Shown: positions 55,148 to 62,920 of the stretch, in pieces | How positions within the stretch are numbered: the stretch's first letter is position 1 | Layout of the letters: each line of letters starts with the position of its first letter | Assembly: GCF_900109785.1 (NCBI RefSeq) | Contig: NZ_FOBH01000002.1 | Coordinates: 186,001-250,000 of the forward strand | DNA: 64,000 nt | Direction: 5' to 3' | Origin: Nitrosovibrio tenuis | GTDB taxonomy: Bacteria; Pseudomonadota; Gammaproteobacteria; Burkholderiales; Nitrosomonadaceae | The notes under the pieces: model-generated | Databases searched by the model: none | Told to the model about the DNA's origin: nothing | What the model saw: the letters and a program-made list of their open reading frames with translations, nothing else | Position numbers and translations under genes: made by a program

Positions 55148-55320
55148 AAGCCCGCTTTAGCGGGTTATATATAATGCCCGCACACGCAGGTTTTTTATTG
55201 TCCACCCGCTTATGGCGGGTATTTTTTTGCCTGCCCGCTTTAGCCGCGTAGTGCCGTTTAATTTTTAACCAATCGCCCGCTTGCGTTTTGCCTGCCCGCC
55301 CCGTGCGGGTTTTTTATTGC
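55148..55320 (+). terminator. Array of terminator-like hairpins
   Basis: Several related units of the form CCCGC-loop-GCGGG follow one another: CCCGCTTTAGCGGG (55151-55164), an imperfect one near 55176-55190 with TTTTTTATTG, ACCCGCTTATGGCGGGT with a 7-T run (about 55204-55229), a decayed CCCGCTTTAGCCGCG (about 55235-55250), and CCCGCCCCGTGCGGG with TTTTTTATTG (about 55297-55320). They lie right before the spanin gene. They could form a strong transcription block or be part of a phage antitermination region. Confidence 0.6.
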
Positions 55321-55366
55321 CTGCCGTCCAACATTTACTTTACTAACAAGAACTTCAATAACTTTT

Positions 55367-55753
55367 ATGATGATCAGCCCCATGATTTTAGCGGTAGTGA
55401 TCGCTGTCTTTGCCGGTCTTGCGTTTACTGGCGGGTTCGCGGTGAGCGACTGGCGCTCGGCATTACAAATTCAGCGGCTCGGCTCTGATAACGCCATGCT
55501 GTCCGCGGCAAATGACAAATGCGCAACGGATATTCAATCCGTGCATAGTGCAATGGATGCGCTGACTGCGAACTCGGCCAGAAGGGAAAAGAACGCGGCC
55601 AAGGCCATGCGAGGCGCAGAGGCAGACGCAGCAAAACACACGAACCGTGCAACAAAAATGCGTTCCCTCCCGTCTGTGAAGCCTGAGCATGAGTACGAGA
55701 TCCTTATCAAAGAGCAGATAGAGTATGTGCAGAATCGCCACAACAACCAGTAA
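55367..55753 (+). CDS. Phage Rz-like inner-membrane spanin
   Basis: 128 residues with one N-terminal membrane segment (MILAVVIAVFAGLAFTGGF) followed by a long periplasmic helical region rich in Ala, Lys and Glu, the standard plan of i-spanins. The next gene begins inside its end in another frame, as in Rz/Rz1 pairs. Spanins disrupt the outer membrane in the final step of phage lysis. The assignment rests on topology and arrangement, since the sequences of spanins diverge widely. Confidence 0.72.
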   Translation: MMISPMILAVVIAVFAGLAFTGGFAVSDWRSALQIQRLGSDNAMLSAANDKCATDIQSVHSAMDALTANSARREKNAAKAMRGAEADAAKHTNRATKMRSLPSVKPEHEYEILIKEQIEYVQNRHNNQ

Positions 55754-56036
55754 GTTTGCATCTGTGCTGATGTCGGCGTTTTTTTTGGCCGGTTGTGCTA
55801 GCAAACCGGTGATCCAGACACAGGTGATCGAAAAACCTGTTGTGGTGCAGTGTCAAGTGGAGATACCGCACGAATGCAAGTCAGCCTATGCGGTTGACCG
55901 TGTTTCCGCTAAAGATGATGCGCTGACTATCAACCGCGCGTTCCGTGCCGAGATTGAGGAGAGATGGGCGTGCGAAATCAAACTACTCGCGGCGGTAAAG
56001 GGATGCAATGAGGGGATGCATGAGAGGATGCAATGA
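55725..56036 (+). CDS. Phage Rz1-like outer-membrane lipoprotein spanin
   Basis: 103 residues starting at ATG 55725, 29 bases inside the preceding gene and in a different frame. A lipoprotein signal ends in FFLAGC. The mature part contains Pro-rich and Cys-containing segments (VVVQCQVEIPHEC). Overlap and lipobox identify it as the o-spanin partner of the Rz-like protein. Its last residues (GCNEGMHERMQ) are encoded by an imperfect tandem repeat, so the C-terminus may be recently changed. Confidence 0.72.
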   Translation: MCRIATTTSKFASVLMSAFFLAGCASKPVIQTQVIEKPVVVQCQVEIPHECKSAYAVDRVSAKDDALTINRAFRAEIEERWACEIKLLAAVKGCNEGMHERMQ

Positions 56037-56069
56037 GAGGGTGTAATGAGAGAAAGGATGCAATGAGAG
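56001..56069 (+). repeat. Imperfect tandem repeat at end of Rz1-like gene
   Basis: Five variants of GGATGCAATGAGAG begin at about 56001, 56014, 56027, 56040 and 56056. The Rz1-like stop codon (56034-56036) falls in the third. They create several ATGAG start-stop overlaps. Confidence 0.7.
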
Positions 56070-56125
56070 AACGCAAAAAGGAGATGCAGCAGGGGAATAC
56101 GACACGCTGATGCTGAGATGGGATT

Positions 56126-56650
56126 ATGAGTGAATGTGGGCCGCCTTCGAGGCGAAACATGGAAAAGATCCGAGTCGCCACAGCAGTACCGACCCGGAAA
56201 AGAGGGGCGCCAACAATAAAAACCCCTGAGTTGCTGGATGCAGTATTTGCCGGAATTTCGCTGGGCAAGTCGGCGCGGGCAATGTGCGTTGAGGTTGGCA
56301 TCAGCCAGAGGGTTTTATGGAACTGGCTGGCGAGCGATGGAGAACTGATGAGGCAATATCTTCGCGCCAAAGAGCTCTGCGTGGACGCCTATGCCGAAGA
56401 GATTATCGAAATTTCGGATGACGGGTCGAGAGATACTTATATCGACGAAAAAGGGCGGGAAGTGACGAACCGAGAGGTCATCGCGCGCGCCCAGTTGCGA
56501 ATTGATGCACGTAAATGGTACGCGGCAAGGCTCGCGCCAAAAAAATATGGCGACAAATTGCCGGTCACCCATGAGGCGCCCGATGCGAAAAAGTCGGTGG
56601 TGCATAGCGTCGAGGTGGCTTTTGTCACGACCGCTGATGACGGAAAATGA
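56126..56650 (+). CDS. Phage terminase small subunit
   Basis: 174 residues (an alternative start at ATG 56159 gives 163). The N-terminal half has a helix-turn-helix: LLDAVFAGISLGKSARAMC, then VEVGISQRVLWNWLASD. It is followed by a helical region with EIIEISDDGSRDTY and RAQLRIDARKWYAARLAPKKYG, a stretch well known from small terminase subunits. It recognises viral DNA for packaging. Directly upstream of the large subunit. Confidence 0.85.
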   Translation: MSECGPPSRRNMEKIRVATAVPTRKRGAPTIKTPELLDAVFAGISLGKSARAMCVEVGISQRVLWNWLASDGELMRQYLRAKELCVDAYAEEIIEISDDGSRDTYIDEKGREVTNREVIARAQLRIDARKWYAARLAPKKYGDKLPVTHEAPDAKKSVVHSVEVAFVTTADDGK

Positions 56651-56685
56651 TTTGCTCAGTGTGATTTTTAAAACCATGGGGTGTC

Positions 56686-57939
56686 ATGACCGCACATAGG
56701 GCGGAATTTCCCGAAAGGCTACGTTTCCTCTTCGAACCGGCGCGTTATAAAGTGTTATACGGGGGTCGCGGCGGCGCGAAATCGTGGGGCGTTGCGCGCG
56801 CATTACTCATTCAAGCCGCATCTACGCCGCTGCGCATTCTGTGCGCCAGAGAATTCCAGAATTCCATTATTGAATCCGTGCATCACCTGCTGCATGCACA
56901 GATTGAAGCAACCGGCCTGCAAGCATTTTACGAGACCCAGAGCAGCTCGATTCGAGGCGCCAACGGCTCGGAATTCGTATTTGCCGGGTTGCGCAATAAT
57001 GTCACCAGGATCAAGTCGTTCGAAGGCGTAGATCGGGTTTGGGTAGAAGAAGCCCAAACTGTAAGTAAATCGAGCTGGGAGGTCCTTATACCCACCATTC
57101 GGAAAGAGGGCTCGGAGATTTGGGTGACATTCAACCCGGAACTGGAAACCGATGAGACATACCGGCGGTTTGTGATCCATCCGCCTTCCGGCGCGAAGGT
57201 GGTAAAGATCAACTGGAATGACAACCCCTGGTTTCCGATGACGCTGAGGCGAGAGAAGGATGAGCTTAAGGTGCGCGATCCGGATGCCTATCAGAATGTC
57301 TGGGAGGGCAACTGCCGGGTAACGCTTGATGGTGCGATTTACGCCAGGGAACTGAGGCTGGCGCAAGAAGAGGGGCGCATACGGAGTGTCCCCTATGACG
57401 CGGCGAAGCCCGTACACACCTTCTTTGATCTGGGCTGGGCAGACAACACGAGTATATGGTTTGCCCAGACGGTGAGCGGAGAACTGAGATTGATCGACTA
57501 TTACGGCAATAACCAAATGCCGATTCAGCATTATGTCGGCGTGCTGCAAAACAAAGGGTATCTCTACGGCACCGACTGGCTGCCGCACGATGCCAAGGCA
57601 AAGGAGCAAGGCAGCGGACGCAGCATCGAGGAAATCATGATTGCTGCGGGGCGCAATGTTCGCATTGTGCCCAAGCTATCCGTCCCGGATGGCATCAACG
57701 CTGCAAGAACGATTTTCAATCGCTGCTATTTCGATGAACAGAAATGCGCAGAAGGATTGCAGAGTTTGAGGCATTACCGTTATGACGTCGATCCGGATAC
57801 CAAACAGTTCAGCAGCCGCCCTCTACATGACTGGTCGTCGCATGCGGCGGATGCGTTCCGGTATTTCGCGGTTGCGATAGAGGAAGACAGACCTACGGTA
57901 AGCGCCCGTGGGGTGCGCATGTCCGGATGGAGAGCATAA
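56686..57939 (+). CDS. Phage terminase large subunit (PBSX-like)
   Basis: 417 residues. ATPase domain with Walker A-like GGRGGAKSWGVARAL (about 26-40) and Walker B VDRVWVEEAQTV (about 118-129). Nuclease domain with first acidic motif HTFFDLGWADNTSIWF (about 244-259) and later Asp residues in WSSHAADAFRYFAVA. This is the packaging motor and endonuclease of tailed phages. Its TAA overlaps the ATG of the portal gene (TAATG). Confidence 0.93.
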   Translation: MTAHRAEFPERLRFLFEPARYKVLYGGRGGAKSWGVARALLIQAASTPLRILCAREFQNSIIESVHHLLHAQIEATGLQAFYETQSSSIRGANGSEFVFAGLRNNVTRIKSFEGVDRVWVEEAQTVSKSSWEVLIPTIRKEGSEIWVTFNPELETDETYRRFVIHPPSGAKVVKINWNDNPWFPMTLRREKDELKVRDPDAYQNVWEGNCRVTLDGAIYARELRLAQEEGRIRSVPYDAAKPVHTFFDLGWADNTSIWFAQTVSGELRLIDYYGNNQMPIQHYVGVLQNKGYLYGTDWLPHDAKAKEQGSGRSIEEIMIAAGRNVRIVPKLSVPDGINAARTIFNRCYFDEQKCAEGLQSLRHYRYDVDPDTKQFSSRPLHDWSSHAADAFRYFAVAIEEDRPTVSARGVRMSGWRA

Positions 57940-59765
57940 TGAGCGTAGCGGGCATAATTGGCCTAACGGAAGCGAGGATCGCGGCCGATATTTCCGTTGA
58001 GGCGTACGACAAGATCTGCCGCGACATTCGCGAGCAGCCGAAATGGCGGCACGGCTCGGATACCGATTGTGATTATTATGATGGCGCTCAGACGAGCGCG
58101 GAGGTGATTCAGCGGCTCAAGGACGCTGGTATTCCTCCTCAGGATTCCAATCTGATCAAGCCAATCATCAATGCAGTGCTGGGGCTCGAAGCGCGCAGCC
58201 GCACAGATTACAGAATAACTTCGGATGACGAGAGCCAGGCCGAGATAGCGGAAGGGTTATCCGCGAGGATCAAGGAGGTCGAGACCGAGTCGCGCGCGGA
58301 CCGGGCCATGTCCGACGCCTATTCAAGCATGATACGCGCGGGAATCGGCTGGGTAGAGATATCGCGCGAATTCGATCCGCTGAAATATCCCTACCGCGTG
58401 CGGGAAGTGCATCGTAACGATATTTATTGGGACTGGGCTTCCCGGGAGCCCGACTTGTCCGATGCGCGCTACTTGCGCAGGGATAAATGGGTGGATCGGA
58501 TCCAGGCTGCGCAAATGTTTCCCGAAGATTCTGCCCTGATCGAGAACAGTTGGAGCGGCTGGAACAACGTGGATGTCCATGACGGCTCAAACACCGGCCT
58601 GGCGCGCGCCTACGAGGTGGAGCAGGCGTGGGGACACCACCAGGAGGAGTACCTGAACCGTAATTCAGGCATGGTGCGCCTCTCCGAGTTGTGGTACCGG
58701 CACTCTGAAGATGGGTATGTGTTGGCTCTTCCCAACGGCGAAGCGATCGAATACCGCGAAGACAATCCGTATCACCAGGCAGCGGTCGCGCAAGAGCTCG
58801 TGCAGGTACAGAAATCGCTGCTTTCCAGGATGCGCATTTCGATCTGGCTGGGGCCACACAAACTGATGGATATACCCAGCCCGCTGCCGCACACGGATTT
58901 TCCCTATGTTCCATTCTGGTGCTTCCGCAGAGACCGCAGCCGGACGCCTTACGGCCTGATTCGCGACATGCGCGGGCCACAGGATCAGATCATCGATCTC
59001 GATATTCTACTTTATGAAGTCCTGAACTCGGTCAAGGTAGAGGTCGATAATGACGCGCTCGATCTCAGCCAGAACACTTACCACGAAGTTGCGCGCAACA
59101 TCAGCAGTTTGCGCTCAATGACGGTTTTGAATGCTCAGCGCAGGAATGCCAGCGGATTCCGGGTAACGCGCGAGCACCAGCTCGCCGCGCAGGTATTCCA
59201 GCTGGTGCAGGAGCGCAAGCGCAGAATCGAAGAGGTAGGCGGAATATACCGTGCGATGCTGGGCGCGGATACCTCGGCAACCAGCGGGGTGGCCATCAAC
59301 AGTCTGGTAGAGCAGGGCTCAACGGTATTGGCAGAGCCTAACGATAATTTCCGTTATGCGCGTCGCATGGTCGGGCAGCAGCTTCTGGCATTCATAAAGC
59401 AGGATATGCTGGCAGGCGAGACGACGGTAGCAGTCAAGCAGGGACCTAGACGGAAAACCATTTATTTCAACCGTCATGTAATGACGGATGCGGGCGCCGT
59501 GGTTGAAAATGACATTGCCACGGCACAGGTCAAGGTCGTGCTCGAAGACATACCGGCCACACCCAGTTTCCGGGCGCAGCAATTGCAGGCTTTCACACAG
59601 CTTGTAAATGCAGCTCCACCGCAATACCAGGCGGTGCTCTATCCGGCGATGCTTGAGCTATCCGATGTCCCAAACCGCCATGAACTGGCGGATCAGTTGC
59701 GCAATGTGGCCGACGGGGATGCTCTGGCCAGCAAATTCAAGCCATACAACAGCAATTCGACGTGA
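57927..59765 (+). CDS. Phage portal protein (P22-like)
   Basis: 612 residues (ATG 57927, or ATG 57939 overlapping the terminase stop). Features of P22-type portals: an early RSRTDYRITSDDE, a middle DVHRND-like EVHRNDIYWDWASREPDLSD, and later FPYVPFWCFRRDRSRTPYG and RNISSLRSM. It forms the DNA-entry ring. The frame ends at KFKPYNSNST, and the expected helical tail follows in other frames (59770-59973), so the C-terminus may have been truncated by frameshift. Confidence 0.9.
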   Translation: MESIMSVAGIIGLTEARIAADISVEAYDKICRDIREQPKWRHGSDTDCDYYDGAQTSAEVIQRLKDAGIPPQDSNLIKPIINAVLGLEARSRTDYRITSDDESQAEIAEGLSARIKEVETESRADRAMSDAYSSMIRAGIGWVEISREFDPLKYPYRVREVHRNDIYWDWASREPDLSDARYLRRDKWVDRIQAAQMFPEDSALIENSWSGWNNVDVHDGSNTGLARAYEVEQAWGHHQEEYLNRNSGMVRLSELWYRHSEDGYVLALPNGEAIEYREDNPYHQAAVAQELVQVQKSLLSRMRISIWLGPHKLMDIPSPLPHTDFPYVPFWCFRRDRSRTPYGLIRDMRGPQDQIIDLDILLYEVLNSVKVEVDNDALDLSQNTYHEVARNISSLRSMTVLNAQRRNASGFRVTREHQLAAQVFQLVQERKRRIEEVGGIYRAMLGADTSATSGVAINSLVEQGSTVLAEPNDNFRYARRMVGQQLLAFIKQDMLAGETTVAVKQGPRRKTIYFNRHVMTDAGAVVENDIATAQVKVVLEDIPATPSFRAQQLQAFTQLVNAAPPQYQAVLYPAMLELSDVPNRHELADQLRNVADGDALASKFKPYNSNST

Positions 59766-59769
59766 CAAT

Positions 59770-59973
59770 GCAATAGCAGCAGCAAGTTATAGCTGGATTG
59801 CAAGAGCAATTAGCAAAAGCGCAACAAGGATTGCCTGATAAGTTGCAAGAACTGGACTTAAAGAGCGCTACTTGGAAATCAAGGCAGAGAAAATTGAGAT
59901 CGATGCAAAACTGAAATCCCAAGAAATCATGTTGGATCAAATAGGTAAAGCACGTAATTCAAGATCATTCTAA
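59770..59973 (+). pseudogene. Frameshifted coiled-coil tail after portal
   Basis: After the portal stop, one frame reads LQEQLAKAQQGLPDKLQEL and another continues RYLEIKAEKIEIDAKLKSQE then IMLDQIGKARNSRSF to a TAA at 59971-59973. Joined, they give a typical charged helical portal tail or small coiled-coil protein. At least one frame change near 59865 separates the two parts and no good start codon exists. Could be a sequencing error or true decay. Confidence 0.5.
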
Positions 59974-59995
59974 GGAAAAAATCAAAGGGCATAAT

Positions 59996-60577
59996 ATGAT
60001 TCAAATGCTGAATACCAAGACTATCGGCGGTCAGATCTATCCTGCCGGGTCCGTTGTCAGCCTCAATTCTGCTATTGAGGCGCAATTGATAGCCTCGGCA
60101 GATGCGGCTAGAACCGTGCTGCCGGCGCTGGTAGCGCAGGCATATGCCGGATGGAGCCGTGATTCTACCAATTCCGCGAGTGATACGTCGTGGGTGACGC
60201 TTGCAAATGTAACGGTGCCCGCCGGAACAATGGGGCTTAATAGTAAGCTGGTGATTATTTCAGATTATGACTATACGAGCAGTGCTGTTCAGAAATACCC
60301 GGGAGTTGATTGGGGTGGGCTTAACTTCGCCGGCCCTACAGTTTCGGCATCGGGGGGCGCAAAATATCTGTATGAGATCGCAAACGCCAACAGTCTAGCC
60401 ATCCAAAAGATACTTAACAGCACTTCTTACGGGGGAACAAGCGGGGGGCACGATACTTATGCAGTAGATACCACTTATGATGCAGCGATAACTTTCAAGT
60501 GCAAGTGGGCCGCACCGGCGGCGTCAGAGAGAATAACTCTGCTCGGCTACTCGATCTGGCACTATCCAGGATCATGA
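59996..60577 (+). CDS. Phage structural protein, hypothetical
   Basis: 193 residues, beta-rich and full of Ser, Thr, Gly and Ala (SWVTLANVTVPAGTMGLNSK, ITFKCKWAAPAASERITLLG). The C-terminal half looks like a jelly-roll domain as found in virion decoration or tail proteins. Its stop overlaps the start of the next gene (ATGA), so the two are translationally coupled. Exact role unknown. Confidence 0.65.
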   Translation: MIQMLNTKTIGGQIYPAGSVVSLNSAIEAQLIASADAARTVLPALVAQAYAGWSRDSTNSASDTSWVTLANVTVPAGTMGLNSKLVIISDYDYTSSAVQKYPGVDWGGLNFAGPTVSASGGAKYLYEIANANSLAIQKILNSTSYGGTSGGHDTYAVDTTYDAAITFKCKWAAPAASERITLLGYSIWHYPGS

Positions 60578-61791
60578 CAGATTTTGTTATCGATGGGGCC
60601 GGCAAGATTCCAGCCTACCCAACAAAACACTACGGTGCTCACTTTACCGGGTCGCGTGCAACATTTTGCCTGGATGCCGATTTTGCTTGCCTTGATGCCA
60701 ATGTGCTGGCAATCCCGAATTTGCCTGTTACAGTGCTGTCGGCTTCGCCGGTAAAGGCCGAGGAAACATTTTTCGGGATGAGTGTCCAGAATCGCGCAAA
60801 CGACTCATTGGTTGGGGTGATGGCGAAAACGACTCGTTCCCACGACCTGAAGAGTGGGACCGCGCAATGGAAATATATTGAAATAAGCAAAGATGTTTTC
60901 AATTGGTCAAACGTGGACAGTTGGGTGAATACGCATTACGGAGCCGGACGACATCTGATATTTACGCTGTTTGGCACCCCGACATGGGCATCGGCAAGAC
61001 CAGCCGAAGTGGGCGCATTTGGCCCTACTTATCGAGGATTGCATGCGGAACCCGCTAACATGGGGGACTGGGACGCATTTTGCGCAGCCGTGGCAACCCG
61101 CTATCTTGGCAAGATCAAGTATTACGAGATCTGGAATGAGCCGAACTATGATAACAATGGCACGGTAACAACCGGACCAAACTTCTATTTTTCCGGGAGG
61201 TTCACAAAGCTCGCGGAAATGGTGCGTCGGGCGAACCAGGCGATCAAAGCGATTGATCCCACAGCCAAGATAATTTGTCCCGCGACAACTACCTGGTCCG
61301 CCACAGCAGGACAAAGTGCCGAGACATATTTTAGCGGCATGATGTCCGCCAGTGACGGCGCTGGTAAAACGATGAAGGATTGGGTGGATATCATCGGAGT
61401 TCACCTTTATCTTCCCGGGCGAAATAAAGTACAGGATCTCGCCGGAATAATCGACCGCCTTAATTCTGCAAAGGTAGCGGCCGGGGTATCCGAGATGGAG
61501 ACATGGGATACTGAGAGTGCGCCAATCGGTGGAGATGTGATCAGCCTTACCGACATGCAAGCCCAACAGATTATCGGACGCATGTTGATCACCATGGCGG
61601 CAAAAGGCATAGCACGGACACTCTATTACCAGTATGACCATGGAACCATGGGGATAGCCGACCGACCGCAAATTGCGGCGTATCGGGAACAGATTATTTC
61701 ATTGTTGAGAAGTGGAATCATTCTGACCGTATCAAGGTTTTCTGATGGTCGGGTTGCGTATTACACGAATTCAGGCCTGACTATCATATAA
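60574..61791 (+). CDS. Phage-encoded glycoside hydrolase-like protein
   Basis: 405 residues from ATG 60574, overlapping the previous stop. The N-terminal ~65 residues look like a virion-binding domain. The rest is a TIM-barrel glycosidase of the clan A type: IFTLFGTPTWAS, catalytic acid Glu189 in YYEIWNEPNYDN, and candidate nucleophile Glu314 in TWDTESAP. Similar to GH39/GH5-like enzymes. Placed among head genes, it may be a receptor-degrading virion protein acting on capsule or exopolysaccharide. An intrinsic terminator follows. Confidence 0.8.
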   Translation: MTDFVIDGAGKIPAYPTKHYGAHFTGSRATFCLDADFACLDANVLAIPNLPVTVLSASPVKAEETFFGMSVQNRANDSLVGVMAKTTRSHDLKSGTAQWKYIEISKDVFNWSNVDSWVNTHYGAGRHLIFTLFGTPTWASARPAEVGAFGPTYRGLHAEPANMGDWDAFCAAVATRYLGKIKYYEIWNEPNYDNNGTVTTGPNFYFSGRFTKLAEMVRRANQAIKAIDPTAKIICPATTTWSATAGQSAETYFSGMMSASDGAGKTMKDWVDIIGVHLYLPGRNKVQDLAGIIDRLNSAKVAAGVSEMETWDTESAPIGGDVISLTDMQAQQIIGRMLITMAAKGIARTLYYQYDHGTMGIADRPQIAAYREQIISLLRSGIILTVSRFSDGRVAYYTNSGLTII

Positions 61792-61812
61792 GTATTTATG
61801 AATCAAAAACCA

Positions 61813-61837
61813 AGCCGCCTCCGGGCGGCTTTTTTAT
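61813..61837 (+). terminator. Intrinsic terminator
   Basis: A perfect AGCCGCC / GGCGGCT stem with a TCCG loop followed by TTTTTATT, 22 bases after the stop of the glycosidase-like gene. Confidence 0.85.
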
Positions 61838-61939
61838 TGGCTTTTTCGCTCGTGCGACGCGCTCACGGCGATACCGCAGTTTTATCAACCCTGCCTCGGC
61901 AGGCCCGCTCACTGGGTTAAGCAGTTGGAGAAACGAACA

Positions 61940-62911
61940 ATGGAAGTAGATCAGCTTACGGATGAACAAATTGCAAACCTGACGCCCGAACAAATCGAGA
62001 TGCTGGAGAACGATCCCGGCAAAATCGGTGAAATTCTGGATGCACAGGAAGCAGCAAACCAGGTGCCAGAAGAAACGACCAGTGACCAGTCCGACCAGAA
62101 AGGACACAGCGCAGCCGATTCAGCCCTTAATGATGAGAATGAAGATGAACCGGTTGTTCTGACCAAGAGTGGCAAAGGAATTATTCCTTACGAGAAGCAT
62201 AAAGCGCTGCGCGTGGAAAATTCAGTACTGCGTGAGCAATTACAAACCGCGCAAAGCAAGCTCGACGGGTTGCTGAAGCACAAGGATAAAGCCGGAAGCA
62301 AAACAGACGTAGCCGAGGCGGACGATGCCATCGGCAGTCATCTGGAAACGCTCAGAGACGAGATGCCGGAACTCCACCAGGTGATCAGCGCCGTACTCGA
62401 AGGAAGCCGGAAGCAAGGCGAAAAACTGGAACAGACGCTTGAGGAGTTGAAGCGCGAAAAGGAAGAATCCGAACGCGCGAAGCAACTCAGCGTCGCGGAG
62501 CAGGTCGCCGAAGCGAAGGACAACAATCCCGATCTGGTGCACTGGGAGGGCAATGATCCAGAAGCCTGGGACGAGGCCTTAAGACAGGATGAAATTCTGA
62601 GAACCAATTCCAAATGGACCAACAAGCCGTACGCGGAAAGGTTCGATGAAGTTGTCCGGCGTGTCAGGGCCATCGTGCCCGAAGCGTCGTTACCACGAAG
62701 ACAATCCGATCCGGGGACAATAAAGGCTGAAGCGAAAGCAAGGCTGGAAAGGGCTCCGGCGAGGAAACCCACAACCCTTTCGGATATTCAGGGAGGTGCG
62801 CCCGCCACGGTGAGCGATGAAATCAGCGCGATGAGCCCGCATGAGCTGACTCGGAAACTGATGAGCATGCCCGCCCACAAGGCCGCAGCTTTGAGAGCCG
62901 AACTTGATTAA
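61940..62911 (+). CDS. Phage scaffold-like protein
   Basis: 323 residues from ATG 61940 (TTGGAG about 10 bases upstream). It is acidic and helical, with LTDEQIANLTPEQIEMLEN at the start, a long coiled coil (about 95-200, including KREKEESERAKQLSVAEQVA) and a polar C-terminus ending HKAAALRAELD. Location directly before the major capsid gene and the composition fit a capsid scaffold or head-assembly protein. No protease motif was seen. Confidence 0.75.
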   Translation: MEVDQLTDEQIANLTPEQIEMLENDPGKIGEILDAQEAANQVPEETTSDQSDQKGHSAADSALNDENEDEPVVLTKSGKGIIPYEKHKALRVENSVLREQLQTAQSKLDGLLKHKDKAGSKTDVAEADDAIGSHLETLRDEMPELHQVISAVLEGSRKQGEKLEQTLEELKREKEESERAKQLSVAEQVAEAKDNNPDLVHWEGNDPEAWDEALRQDEILRTNSKWTNKPYAERFDEVVRRVRAIVPEASLPRRQSDPGTIKAEAKARLERAPARKPTTLSDIQGGAPATVSDEISAMSPHELTRKLMSMPAHKAAALRAELD

Positions 62912-62920
62912 GGATTTTAA

